This document shows positions 6,760-14,904 of a stretch of DNA of 17,948 nt, one piece after another. The stretch is taken from contig CAZYXU010000068.1 in assembly GCA_964650945.1 (NCBI GenBank), forward strand, positions 1 through 17,948, written 5' to 3'. The number at the start of each line of letters is the position of its first letter. Position 1 is the stretch's first letter. Source of the stretch: JAXGPF01 sp964650945 (lineage in GTDB: Bacteria > Verrucomicrobiota > Kiritimatiellia > JAAZAB01). Position numbers and translations under genes: made by a program. The notes beneath the pieces were generated by a model. That model saw only the letters and a program-made list of their open reading frames with translations, did no database searches and had not been told where the DNA came from.

Positions 6760-8039
6760 TAAAACTTCATCAGGCCGCCGAACACCGCTTTCCGTCCCAG
6801 CGCTTCTTCAATGCGCAGCAACTGGTTGTACTTGCAGATGCGGTCGGTGCGGCACAGCGAGCCGGTCTTGATCTGTCCGGCATTGACCGCCACGGTCAGG
6901 TCGGCGATGGTGGTGTCCTCGGTCTCGCCGGAGCGGTGGCTGACCACGGCGGTATAACCCGCGCGGTTGGCCATCTGGATGGCGTCCAGGGTTTCCGTCA
7001 GCGTGCCGATCTGATTGAGCTTGATCAGGATGGAATTAGCCACGCCCAGTTCGATGCCCTTTTGCAGGAAGCGGGTGTTGGTGACGAACAGGTCATCGCC
7101 CACCAACTGCATCTTCCCGCCCAGGCGCTCGGTCATCAGCTTCCAGCCGGTCCAGTCGCTTTCCGCCAGGCCGTCCTCGATGCTGATGATCGGATACTTG
7201 CGCGCCAGGCCGGCGTAAAAGTCCACCATCTGTTCCGACGTGTGCACGGATTTATCGCTCTTCTTGAAGATGTACCGGCGCTTGGCCGTGTCGTAAAACT
7301 CGCTGGCCGCGGGATCCAGGGCGATGCACACGTCCTTGCCCGGCTGATAACCGGCCTTGCGGATGGCCTTGACGATGACTTCCAGGGCCTCGGTGTTGCT
7401 CTTCAAATTCGGCGCGAACCCGCCTTCATCGCCCACCGCCGTGCTGAGTTTCATTTCCTTCAGGATGCCCTTGAGGGCGTGAAAAACTTCCGTGCCCATG
7501 CGCAGGGCCGCGGCGAACGATTTGGCGCCCTTGGGCATGATCATGAATTCCTGCAGGTCCACCGGCGCGTCGGAATGCGCGCCGCCGTTCATGATGTTCA
7601 TCATCGGCACCGGCAGCACCTTGGCGTTGGCGCCGCCGATGTAGCGGTAGAGGGGCAGATCGGTGTATTCCGCCGCCGCCTTGGCCGCCGCCAGCGAAAC
7701 GCCCAGCATGGCGTTGGCGCCGAGTTTTTTCTTGGTCGGTGTGCCGTCCAGCTTGATCAGCAGCGCGTCCAGGCCGGTCTGGTCCAGGACATCAAAGCCG
7801 ACCAGCTCGGGCTGGATGACCGTGTTGACGTTTTTCACCGCCTTCAGCACACCCTTGCCGCCGTAGCGGCGCTGGTCGCCGTCGCGCAATTCGAGCGCTT
7901 CATTCTCGCCGGTGGAAGCCCCGGAGGGCACGGCCGCGCGGCCGATGATGCCGCATTCGAGCTTGATTTCCACCTCGACGGTGGGGTTGCCGCGCGAATC
8001 GAGGATTTCCCGGCCATGGACTTCAAAAATTTCCGACAT
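6759..8039 (-). CDS. eno: Enolase (phosphopyruvate hydratase)
   Basis: A 426-residue cytoplasmic glycolytic enzyme interconverting 2-phosphoglycerate and phosphoenolpyruvate, with Mg2+. All family landmarks are present: REILDSRGNPTVEVE (10-24), the mobile loop SGASTG (39-44), NGGAHSDAP with His155, the acid/base Glu205 in GDEGGFAP, metal ligands Asp242, Glu288 (SIEDGLAESDW) and Asp315 (GDDLFVTN), and the base Lys340 in LIKLNQIGTLTE. Length is normal. The start ATG at 8037-8039 is preceded by GGAGAG at a suitable distance. It is the first gene of a two-gene unit with ftsB and is transcribed away from fusA. A -35/-10 pair sits about 65 bp upstream. In some bacteria enolase is also an RNA degradosome component; nothing here speaks to that. 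Confidence 0.98.
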   Translation of the reverse strand: MSEIFEVHGREILDSRGNPTVEVEIKLECGIIGRAAVPSGASTGENEALELRDGDQRRYGGKGVLKAVKNVNTVIQPELVGFDVLDQTGLDALLIKLDGTPTKKKLGANAMLGVSLAAAKAAAEYTDLPLYRYIGGANAKVLPVPMMNIMNGGAHSDAPVDLQEFMIMPKGAKSFAAALRMGTEVFHALKGILKEMKLSTAVGDEGGFAPNLKSNTEALEVIVKAIRKAGYQPGKDVCIALDPAASEFYDTAKRRYIFKKSDKSVHTSEQMVDFYAGLARKYPIISIEDGLAESDWTGWKLMTERLGGKMQLVGDDLFVTNTRFLQKGIELGVANSILIKLNQIGTLTETLDAIQMANRAGYTAVVSHRSGETEDTTIADLTVAVNAGQIKTGSLCRTDRICKYNQLLRIEEALGRKAVFGGLMKF

Positions 8040-8104
8040 GTTGGTCTCTCCGTTGCAGTTGGGTTGTCAATTGTGCCTGAAAGCCGCAGCACTGTTCGCC
8101 GGGC

Positions 8105-8133
8105 ATTAAACCAAGCGCCGCTGCCGGGCGCAA
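8105..8133 (-). promoter_or_regulatory. Putative eno-ftsB promoter
   Basis: On the minus strand TTGCGC (8133-8128) is followed after exactly 17 bp by TTTAAT (8110-8105, 5 of 6 to the -10 consensus). This would give an untranslated leader of roughly 60 nt ahead of enolase. The -35 half lies inside the left arm of the inverted repeat 8130-8165. Confidence 0.4.
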
Positions 8134-8165
8134 GTAAAATTGCACAATCGCGGGAATTTACTTGC
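8130..8165. repeat. Inverted repeat between divergent eno and fusA
   Basis: GCAAGTAAAATT (8130-8141) and AATTTACTTGC (8155-8165) are inverted copies differing by one extra A, separated by 13 bp. Each arm contains the TTACTTGC that includes the -35 region of one of the two divergent promoters. The symmetry may be an operator for a dimeric regulator or simply a mirrored promoter element. Confidence 0.5.
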
Positions 8166-8190
8166 AGTCTGCGGACAATGTGTGCATATT
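8162..8190 (+). promoter_or_regulatory. Weak putative fusA promoter
   Basis: TTGCAG (8162-8167), a 17-bp spacer and CATATT (8185-8190, 4 of 6) lie about 40 bp before the EF-G start. The -35 matches only in its first three bases, so the main support is position and the mirrored arrangement with the eno promoter. Confidence 0.3.
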
Positions 8191-8231
8191 AACCGGTTTT
8201 TCCAGGAACCGACAGGGAAGAGGCGGACTTT

Positions 8232-10310
8232 ATGAGCGAAGGTTTAGAAATTATCCGGAATATCGGCATCATGGCCCACATTGACGCGGGCAAGACCACC
8301 GTCAGCGAGCGGCTGCTGTTTTTTTCCGGCAAGAATTACAAGCTGGGCGAGGTGCATGACGGCGCGGCCACGATGGATTGGATGGAGCAGGAGCGCGAAC
8401 GCGGCATCACCATCACTTCGGCGGCCACCACCGTGCCCTGGGACGGCCATCGCATCACCCTGATCGACACCCCGGGCCATGTGGATTTCACCGCGGAAGT
8501 CGAGCGCAGCTTGCGCGTCCTGGATGGCGCGGTGGCGCTCTTTTGCGCCGTTGGCGGCGTGCAGCCGCAGTCGGAACAGGTTTGGAAGCAAAGCGAAAAA
8601 TACGGCGTGCCTAAAATCGCGTTCGTCAACAAGATGGACCGGGTCGGGGCGGATTTTTTCAACGTACTGGATAAAATCCGCGACGTGCTGGGCGGCCAAC
8701 CCGTGCCGATGGTGATCCCGATCGGCCAGGGTGAAAGCTTCTGCGGGGTGATTGACCTGGTCAGCATGCAGGCCGTGTATTACGCCGACGCCAGCCAGGG
8801 CCGGCAATACACCGAGGAGCCGATTCCCGCCGAAATGCAGGAGGCGGCCCGCACCTGGCGCGCCAACCTGGTCGAAGCTTGCGCCGAACAAAACGACGCG
8901 CTGCTGGAGAAATTCCTGGAGAGCGGCGACTTGTCCAACACGGAAATCATCGCCGCCATGCGCCAGGCGACCATCACCCGCCGGCTGATCCCGGCCTTCT
9001 GCGGGTCGGCCTTCAAGAACCGCGGCATCCAGCGCCTGCTGGACGGCATCGTGCGCTACCTGCCGTCGCCCATGGATTTGCCGCCCGTGGCCGCCGCGGA
9101 AGATCCCGCGCAACTCCGCGCGCCGGACGCGGCCGCCCCGTTTGCCGCCATCGCCTTCAAGCTGATGAGCGACCGCCACATCGGCCGCCTGTCATACATC
9201 CGGATTTATTCCGGCACGTTGCATGCCGGCGACGTGATCCTGAACAGCACCCGGGACACCGAGCAGCGGATTGGCCGGTTATTGCGCATGCATGCCAACC
9301 GCCAGGAAGCCATTGATTCCGCCGGGCCCGGGGAGATTGTGGCGGTGATCGGCTTGAACCGCACGCGCACCGGCGATACGCTTTGCGATCCGCGGCATCC
9401 CATCCGGCTGGAGAACATCGAGTTCCCGGCGCCGGTGATGTCCATCAGCGTCCGGCCGGAAAACCGGGCGGAGAACGAGAAGACCATGGAAGGCCTGCAC
9501 CGCCTGGCCGAGGAAGACCCGACGTTCAACGTCAGCCAGGACCAGGAAACCGAGGAAACCATCATCTCCGGCATGGGCGAATTGCATCTGGAAATCCTGG
9601 TGGACCGCCTGAAACGCGAGTTCGGCTGCCAAGTGGCGGTCGGCAAGCCCGAGGTGGCCTTCCGCGAAACCGGCCGGCATCCCGCCGAAGGGCAATACAA
9701 GCATGTCAAGCAGTCCGGCGGGCGCGGCCAATATGCGCATGTGTGCCTGAAGATTGAGCCGACGCCGCCCGGCACGGGCTTTGAGTTCGTCAACGAAGTC
9801 AAGGGCGGGCGCATCCCCACCGAGTACATCCCGGCGGTGGAGAAGGGCGTGATCAAGGCGCTGGACAAGGGCCCGTTTGCCGGATATCCCGTGGTGGACC
9901 TGAAGGTGACGGTGTTTGACGGCACGTACCACGAAGTGGACTCCAGCGAAATGGCCTTCCAGGAAGCGGCGCGCCAGTGTTTCCGCGAGGTCTTCATGCA
10001 GACCAAGCCGCTGTTGATCGAGCCGGTGATGCAAATGGAAGTCACCACTCCGGAAGATTACGTCGGGCCGGTATCCGGCACCATTTGCCAGCGCCGCGGC
10101 CGGATTGACGCCATGGAAACCCAGGCCGGCCAGCGCCTGATCCGCGGCATGGTGCCCCTGAACGAGATGTTCGGCTACGCCAACGTTATCCGTACCATCA
10201 GCCAGGGGCGCGCCGGCTATACCATGGCCTTCGAGCGTTACGAGCCGGTGCCCGCCAGCCTGGCGGAGGAGATCGTCCGCCGCCGGCGCGAACAGAACAA
10301 AATCCATTGA
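8232..10310 (+). CDS. fusA: Translation elongation factor G
   Basis: A 692-residue translational GTPase that drives ribosomal translocation and, with RRF, recycling. The G motifs are complete: AHIDAGKTT (15-23), RGITI (57-61, switch I), DTPGH (79-83), NKMD (133-136) and GSAF. Domain II follows (about 290-400). Domain III carries EEDPTFNV and SGMGELHLEI, and domain IV QSGGRGQYAHV and DGTYHEVDSSE. Domain V ends in the usual FERYEPVPASLAEEI. Length and sequence fit canonical EF-G, not a tetracycline-type protection protein. The ATG at 8232 is preceded by a GA-rich ribosome-binding region (AGGGAAGAGG). It stands alone, divergent from eno, and not in an rpsL-rpsG-tuf cluster. So it could be the only fusA, relocated, or a second EF-G copy. 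Confidence 0.96.
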   Translation: MSEGLEIIRNIGIMAHIDAGKTTVSERLLFFSGKNYKLGEVHDGAATMDWMEQERERGITITSAATTVPWDGHRITLIDTPGHVDFTAEVERSLRVLDGAVALFCAVGGVQPQSEQVWKQSEKYGVPKIAFVNKMDRVGADFFNVLDKIRDVLGGQPVPMVIPIGQGESFCGVIDLVSMQAVYYADASQGRQYTEEPIPAEMQEAARTWRANLVEACAEQNDALLEKFLESGDLSNTEIIAAMRQATITRRLIPAFCGSAFKNRGIQRLLDGIVRYLPSPMDLPPVAAAEDPAQLRAPDAAAPFAAIAFKLMSDRHIGRLSYIRIYSGTLHAGDVILNSTRDTEQRIGRLLRMHANRQEAIDSAGPGEIVAVIGLNRTRTGDTLCDPRHPIRLENIEFPAPVMSISVRPENRAENEKTMEGLHRLAEEDPTFNVSQDQETEETIISGMGELHLEILVDRLKREFGCQVAVGKPEVAFRETGRHPAEGQYKHVKQSGGRGQYAHVCLKIEPTPPGTGFEFVNEVKGGRIPTEYIPAVEKGVIKALDKGPFAGYPVVDLKVTVFDGTYHEVDSSEMAFQEAARQCFREVFMQTKPLLIEPVMQMEVTTPEDYVGPVSGTICQRRGRIDAMETQAGQRLIRGMVPLNEMFGYANVIRTISQGRAGYTMAFERYEPVPASLAEEIVRRRREQNKIH

Positions 10311-10330
10311 TCCCGGCCGGATTGCATTTT

Positions 10331-10348
10331 ACCGGGAAATGGCCCGGT
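10331..10348. other. Stem-loop downstream of fusA
   Basis: ACCGGG-AAATGG-CCCGGT is a perfect 6-bp stem with a 6-nt loop, 20 bp after the fusA stop. No T-tract follows, so it is only a weak terminator candidate. The rest of the 169-bp fusA-copA spacer (10311-10479) holds no gene that I can see. Confidence 0.3.
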
Positions 10349-10443
10349 CGCACGCGGCGGTCAATTCCAGCGTCTTCAAGCCATCGGCGTAAACTCCGAC
10401 TTGCACCCGGCGTTCCCCCGGCTGCGCGCAAAATTTTTCCGGA

Positions 10444-10473
10444 TTGACTGGCGCCGCGCCCGCGGCTTAAGAT
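10444..10473 (+). promoter_or_regulatory. Putative copA promoter with dyad in the spacer
   Basis: TTGACT (10444-10449, 5 of 6) and TAAGAT (10468-10473, 4 of 6) are separated by 18 bp. The spacer contains a perfect inverted repeat, GCCGCG-CC-CGCGGC (10453-10466). Only six bases separate the -10 box from the copA ATG, so the predicted transcript start falls on or next to the start codon. A dyad inside a slightly long spacer is the layout of MerR/CueR-type promoters. The resemblance is architectural only; no known operator sequence is matched. Confidence 0.4.
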
Positions 10474-10479
10474 GCCGCC

Positions 10480-12737
10480 ATGCGGAAACAAATCGCAAAT
10501 TTGCGGATCACCGGGATGCACTGCGCCAGCTGCACGGCGGCGGTGGAAAAGGCGTTGCTGAAAACGCCTGGCGTGCGCGCGGCGGCGGTCAACCTGGCCC
10601 TGGGTACGGCGCGGGTGGAGTATGACGACCGGACGGCAACCTTGCCGGCCATCATGGCGGCGGTGACGCGCCTGGGCTATGGAGCTGAACCGGCGGCGTC
10701 CGTGAACGCGGCCGCCGCGGATGCGGACGACCGGCGCCGGCTGGCCGCCGCGCGCCGGCGGCTACGGCTGGCGTGGGGCTTCGCCATCCCGGCCATGCTC
10801 TGGATGCTGCCGGCGATGATATCCGGGCGCGTCATGTTCGGATTGCTGTTCCACGATGCGGGCATGCTGACGCTGGCGGGTCTCGTCATTTTTTATCCCG
10901 GATGGGAAACCCTGCGCAGCGCCTGGCGCTCCACCCGCCAGCGCGCGCCGAACATGGATGCGCTGATCGCGCTGGGAACGCTGGCGGCGTGGGGATCGGG
11001 CTGGCTGGCGCTGCCGCATCATTTCGGGCGCGGGCCGGCGTTTCACGGCTTCGCCGGCGTTGCCGGGATGATCATGGCTTTCCATCTCACCGGGCGCTAT
11101 CTGGAGGCGCGGGCGCGCGGCCGCGCTTCCTGGGCCATCCGCCGGCTGCTGGAGCATGCGGCCAGGGAAGCATGCGTGGAGCGGGCGGGGGTGGAACTCC
11201 GGATTCCCATCCAGGAACTGCGGCCAGGCGACATCATGATCGTCCGGCCGGGGGAAAAGATTCCGACGGACGGCGTGGTGGTGGACGGGCTCAGCAGCGT
11301 GGATGAGTCCCTGGCCACCGGCGAGCCCATGCCGGCGCCCAAACAGGCGGGCGACCCGGTCATTGGCGCCACCATCAACCAGCACGGCGCACTGCGCGTC
11401 CGCGCCGAGAAAATCGGCGCGGAGACTTTTTTAAGACAGGTGGTCCGGCTGGTGGAGGAGGCTCAGACTTCCAAGGTGCCGGTGCAGGAGCTGGCCGACC
11501 GCGTCACGGCGGTTTTTGTGCCGGCGGTGATGCTGCTGGCCGGTTTGACCCTGGCGGCGTGGCTGGCCTGGCCGGATTTCTTTGCCGGCGTGGCGGCGCG
11601 GGCGGCGCAGTACGCGCCATGGATTAATCCGCACCTGGGGCCGGTGGCGCTGGCGCTCTACGCGGCCATCGCCGTCCTGGTCGTGGCCTGTCCCTGCGCG
11701 CTGGGCCTGGCCACGCCCACGGCGCTGATGGTCGGATCGGGCCTCGGCGCCGAGCGCGGCATCCTGATCCGCCGGGGCGCCGCCATCCAGACGATGAAGG
11801 ATGTGACGACCATCGTTTTCGACAAAACCGGCACCATCACCGCCGGCAAGCCGGCCGTCACCGACCTCCAAACCTTCCATGGCCTGGACGAGGCGGAATT
11901 GTTGCGGCTGGCCGCCGGCGCGGAAAATAATTCCGAGCACCCGCTGGGCGCGGCCATCGTCGCCCTGGCGCGCGGCCGGGGGATTGCGCCCGCGCCGGCG
12001 GCGGATTTTGCGGCATGGCCGGGGCGCGGCATCCGCGCGCAGGTTGCGGGCCGGCCGGTGGCCGCCGGCAGTCGGGCCTGGATGGATGAACTGGGCATCG
12101 GCGTAACGGATGCCATGGCGCAAGCCCTGGCCGGCCTGGAAGATCAGGCCAAAACCGCCATGGTGATCGCGGTGGATGGCCGGGTGGCCGGCATTATTGC
12201 CGTGGCCGACCCGGTCAAACCGGGCGGTCAGGCGGCGATCGCCGCGCTGCGAGCCCGCGGGATGACGCCGGTGATGCTGACGGGCGACAACGAGCGCACG
12301 GCGCGGGCGGTTGCGCGGGCAGTGGGCATTGAGCAGGTTGTCGCGCGGGTGCTGCCGGCGGACAAGGCCCGGGCGGTGCGGCGTTTGCAGGAGCAGGGGG
12401 AAGTCGTGGCCATGGTGGGCGACGGCATCAACGACGCCCCCGCCCTGGCGCAGGCGCAGGTGGGATTGGCGATCGGCGCCGGCACGGATGTGGCGATCGA
12501 AGCCGGCGACATTGTCCTGGTCCGGGGGGGGCTGGACGCCGTCGTGCAGGCCGTGGACCTCAGCCGGGCGACCTTCGCCAAAATCCGGCAGAACCTTTTC
12601 TGGGCGTTTTTTTACAACCTGGTCATGCTGCCCCTCGCCGTGCTGGGCGCGATGCATCCGGTCATGGCGGAAATCGCCATGGCGTGCAGTTCCATCACCG
12701 TGGTGCTCAATTCGCTGCGGCTGCGGCGGCGGGGCGG
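10480..12737 (+). CDS. copA: Cu(I)-exporting P1B-type ATPase (3' end lost in gap)
   Basis: 752 residues are visible. An N-terminal HMA metal-binding domain carries GMHCASC (12-18). Transmembrane helices begin at about residue 98. The actuator has TGE (280-282). The transport-site CPC is at 404-406, the phosphorylated Asp448 in DKTGT, the nucleotide-binding His487-Pro488 in SEHP, then TGDN (601-604) and GDGINDAP (647-654). The copper signatures YN (712-713) and MACSS (734-738) in the last two helices favour Cu(I) over Zn/Cd. The protein exports cytosolic copper at the expense of ATP. It ends at NSLRLRRRG, where the family normally stops within a few residues, so little is missing. The start ATG at 10480 has no Shine-Dalgarno and lies six bases after a -10-like box. 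An apparent continuation past the Ns is an artefact. Confidence 0.93.
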
Positions 12738-12837
12738 NNNNNNNNNNNNNNNNNNNNNNNNNNNNNNNNNNNNNNNNNNNNNNNNNNNNNNNNNNNNNNN
12801 NNNNNNNNNNNNNNNNNNNNNNNNNNNNNNNNNNNNN
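12738..12837. other. Assembly gap of exactly 100 N
   Basis: One hundred undetermined bases, the conventional filler for a gap of unknown length. It hides the 3' ends of two convergent genes, copA from the left and the S41-like gene from the right. Any additional small gene between them cannot be excluded. Confidence 0.99.
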
Positions 12838-14120
12838 GTCTTGATGCCCAGGGCCTTCAGGCCCAGCAGGATGTCGGCCGCCCGGCGCAGGGCGGTATCC
12901 TGGCCGATGCGTTCCGCCAGCGCCCGCTCCTGGCGTTCCTGGTCGGAAATTTTATCGAAGATATCGTCATCGGCTTTCTCCGGCGCGGGCGGCGCGGGAA
13001 TCCGGGCATCGGACGGGATTTGCACGTCCGGCACGAGTTCCGCCGGCGCTGCCGCGGCGGGCAACAGTTCGATTTTGTGCATGGCAATGTAAAGCACCTG
13101 GCCGTCCGGCAGGGAGATGGGCGCGCGCAAAACCAGGTCGTTCCGGCAGGGCGCGCCAATCAGCATGGCGCCGCGGCAATTGCGTAAGACGGCCGCCAGC
13201 AGGGCGGCGGCGCCGCGGGTGTGGGCGTCAATCAAGGCGATGACCGGCATGGTTAACAAGGGCGACTTCTGGGCGCTGTATTCGGCGGATTCCCGGTTCC
13301 GTCCGGCCGCCACGCGGAAAAGCGGCCGGCCGGCCGGGGCGCACAGGCTGGCCGCGGCCGCTACCGATGGCAGGTCGGCGCCGCCCGCCCCGCGCAAGTC
13401 GAGGATGGCGCCGGCAACCTCCTGGGTGGACCAGGCCTGCAATTGTTCGGCCATGTAGGCGCCCGAGCCGTCGTAAATCCCGTTGATTTTCATGTAAGCC
13501 AGTTGCAACGGCCATTGTTCCGTCATGCCGGTCATCGGCATCAGCACCAGGGAGCGGACCAGTTTGACGGTTTGGAGTTCCGGGGCGGCGGGCGCGTCCG
13601 TTGCCGCAGCCGCCGCCGCGTCGGCCGCGGCGGGCGGCGGGCGGAATTGCAGCGTCACGGGCTGACCCTGGTAGCCGCGCAGGCGGGCGACGGCATCCGC
13701 CAGCGCCATGTCCAGCGTGTCGGCATCGTCAATTTTCTCGATCGCCGCGCCGGCCGGCACCCCGGCCGCCGCCGCCGGACCGTCGGGCAGGACGTTCAGT
13801 ATGCGCGGGCGCTTGTCCCGGATTTCCAGTTGCACGCCGATGCCGTAAAACACGCCCGCATCCTCCTCGCGGCGGCGGGCGGCTTCCGCCGGGGTGAGCA
13901 GCTCCGCGCCGGGATCAATGGCCTGGCAGACGGCCAGGCGCAGGCGCCGGTCCAGTTCGGCCGGCTCAAACAACGCGCCTTGTTCTTCCAGCAGTTGGAG
14001 GAGGGCGGCGATTTCCGCGGTGATTTTTTGTGGTTCGGCCGGCGCGGCGTCCGCGCGCATCCCGCCAGCCAGGCTGGCGGCCAGCAGGATCAGGAGCACC
14101 GGCAATGCGCAGGTTTTCAT
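12838..14120 (-). CDS. Exported PDZ/S41-like protein, probable pseudoprotease (3' end lost in gap)
   Basis: 427 residues are visible. A signal peptide covers about 1-26. A helical region (30-85) is followed by a PDZ domain (about 90-160, with YGIGVQLEI and GPAAAAGVPAGAAIEKIDD), an Ala/Pro-rich linker (160-182) and an S41 fold (about 183-370) ending in VPDVQIP. S41 C-terminal-processing proteases use a Ser/Lys dyad in the contexts SAS-A-E and G-x-x-T-x-G-K-G. Here the equivalents read TRGAAALLA (301-309) and GAPCRNDLV (322-330), so Ser and Lys both appear replaced, by Gly303 and about Asp328. It probably binds peptides without cutting them; this rests on an alignment by eye. The ATG (14118-14120) overlaps the purE stop as ATGA, and GGAGGT precedes it at ideal distance. 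The coiled, acidic C-terminus runs into the gap. Confidence 0.75.
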
Positions 14121-14638
14121 TTTTGCACCTCCATGCCGTTCTGCACGCGCTGGTCGGCGGCGGCCACCTTGGCGGCGAGTTTTTGTTTGTAACGCCGCAA
14201 TGCGCCGGCCAGCGCCGGCCGGGAGAGCCCCAGGATTTGCGCGGCCAGGATGGCGGCGTTGGCCGGGCCGGCCGAGCCCAGGGCGACCGTCGCCACCGGT
14301 ACGCCGGCGGGCATCTGCACGGTGGCCAGCAAGGCGTCCAGGCCGTCGAGGGCGCCGCCCTTGAGCGGCACGCCGATCACCGGCAGCGTGGTGTGCGCGG
14401 CCAGCACGCCGGCCAGGTGGGCGGCGCCGCCGGCGGCGGCGATGATCACCTGCAATCCCCGGCGCGCCGCGTTTTCGGCAAATTCCGCGGCGCGGCGCGG
14501 CGTGCGGTGGGCGGACATCACGCGCACTTCGCAGGCGATGCCGAATTCCGCCAGCATTTTAACGGCCGGCTGCATGGCCGGCCAATCCGAATCGCTGCCC
14601 ATGACGATGGCTACGTCCGGTTTGGATTTCTTTTGCAT
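14117..14638 (-). CDS. purE: N5-carboxyaminoimidazole ribonucleotide mutase (PurE class I)
   Basis: A 173-residue cytoplasmic enzyme of de novo purine synthesis that rearranges N5-CAIR to CAIR, working with PurK. The fingerprints are GSDSDWP (14-20), SAHRTP (42-47, with the catalytic His44), AAGGAAHLAG, the active-site stretch before DGLDALLATVQMP, and ANAAILAAQIL near the end. Length and motifs suit the bacterial class I enzyme. PurK is not in this window. The start ATG at 14636-14638 has AGGAG about a dozen bases upstream. The gene ends in a four-base ATGA overlap with the S41-like gene, implying coupled translation. purD lies 266 bp upstream on the same strand. Confidence 0.95.
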   Translation of the reverse strand: MQKKSKPDVAIVMGSDSDWPAMQPAVKMLAEFGIACEVRVMSAHRTPRRAAEFAENAARRGLQVIIAAAGGAAHLAGVLAAHTTLPVIGVPLKGGALDGLDALLATVQMPAGVPVATVALGSAGPANAAILAAQILGLSRPALAGALRRYKQKLAAKVAAADQRVQNGMEVQK

Positions 14639-14708
14639 GGCATTGGTTCTCCTGTTAGCCTTTCACGGGGTTTATAATGAGCCAGTTGAGTCTCTTTCAG
14701 AAGTGGTC

Positions 14709-14729
14709 AGTGTTCGGTGTTCAGTGTTC
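14709..14729. repeat. Three tandem 7-bp repeats (RGTGTTC)
   Basis: AGTGTTC, GGTGTTC and AGTGTTC stand head to tail in the purD-purE spacer. Read as a larger unit, TCAGTGTTCGG occurs twice at a 14-bp period (14707 and 14721). It is noncoding and different in composition from the flanking genes. Confidence 0.7.
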
Positions 14730-14783
14730 GGCGCCTGAATTTTACAGCAACGCAAAAAATTGATCTTGTGCCGTTTGCAACGA

Positions 14784-14800
14784 TTCTGAATTCTGAATTC
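14784..14800. repeat. Second 7-bp tandem repeat (TTCTGAA)
   Basis: TTCTGAA is repeated twice and then TTC, in the same spacer as the RGTGTTC array and with the same 7-bp period. A run of eight T follows at about 14812-14819. The remainder of the purD-purE spacer holds no gene that I can support. Confidence 0.65.
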
Positions 14801-14843
14801 TTTCAAAACTATTTTTTTTGAAATCACTTCTGCTGTTATTGGA

Positions 14844-14865
14844 GCCGGGACGCCCCCGCCCCGGC
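14844..14865. other. Stem-loop downstream of purD
   Basis: GCCGGG (14844-14849) and CCCGGC (14860-14865) can form a 6-bp stem with a 10-nt loop, about 40 bp past the purD stop. Read in the purD direction, no T-tract follows, so it is only a weak candidate for transcript-end processing or termination. Confidence 0.25.
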
Positions 14866-14904
14866 AATCCGCTGGATCAGAACCGCGGCGCTTGCGCGTC
14901 CGCG

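Noticed and set aside
6936..8192. 418-residue plus-strand open frame opposite enolase
   Set aside because: Antisense to a fully conserved enolase; composition is His/Gln/Arg-skewed with no recognisable motifs.
11431..12657. 408-residue minus-strand open frame opposite copA
   Set aside because: Shadow of the P1B ATPase, whose DKTGT, CPC and GDGINDAP motifs define the true frame.
12612..14120. Open frames running through the Ns and giving C-terminal extensions to CopA and the S41-like protein
   Set aside because: The frames only persist because Ns contain no stops. Sequence beyond the gap is the antisense of the other gene.
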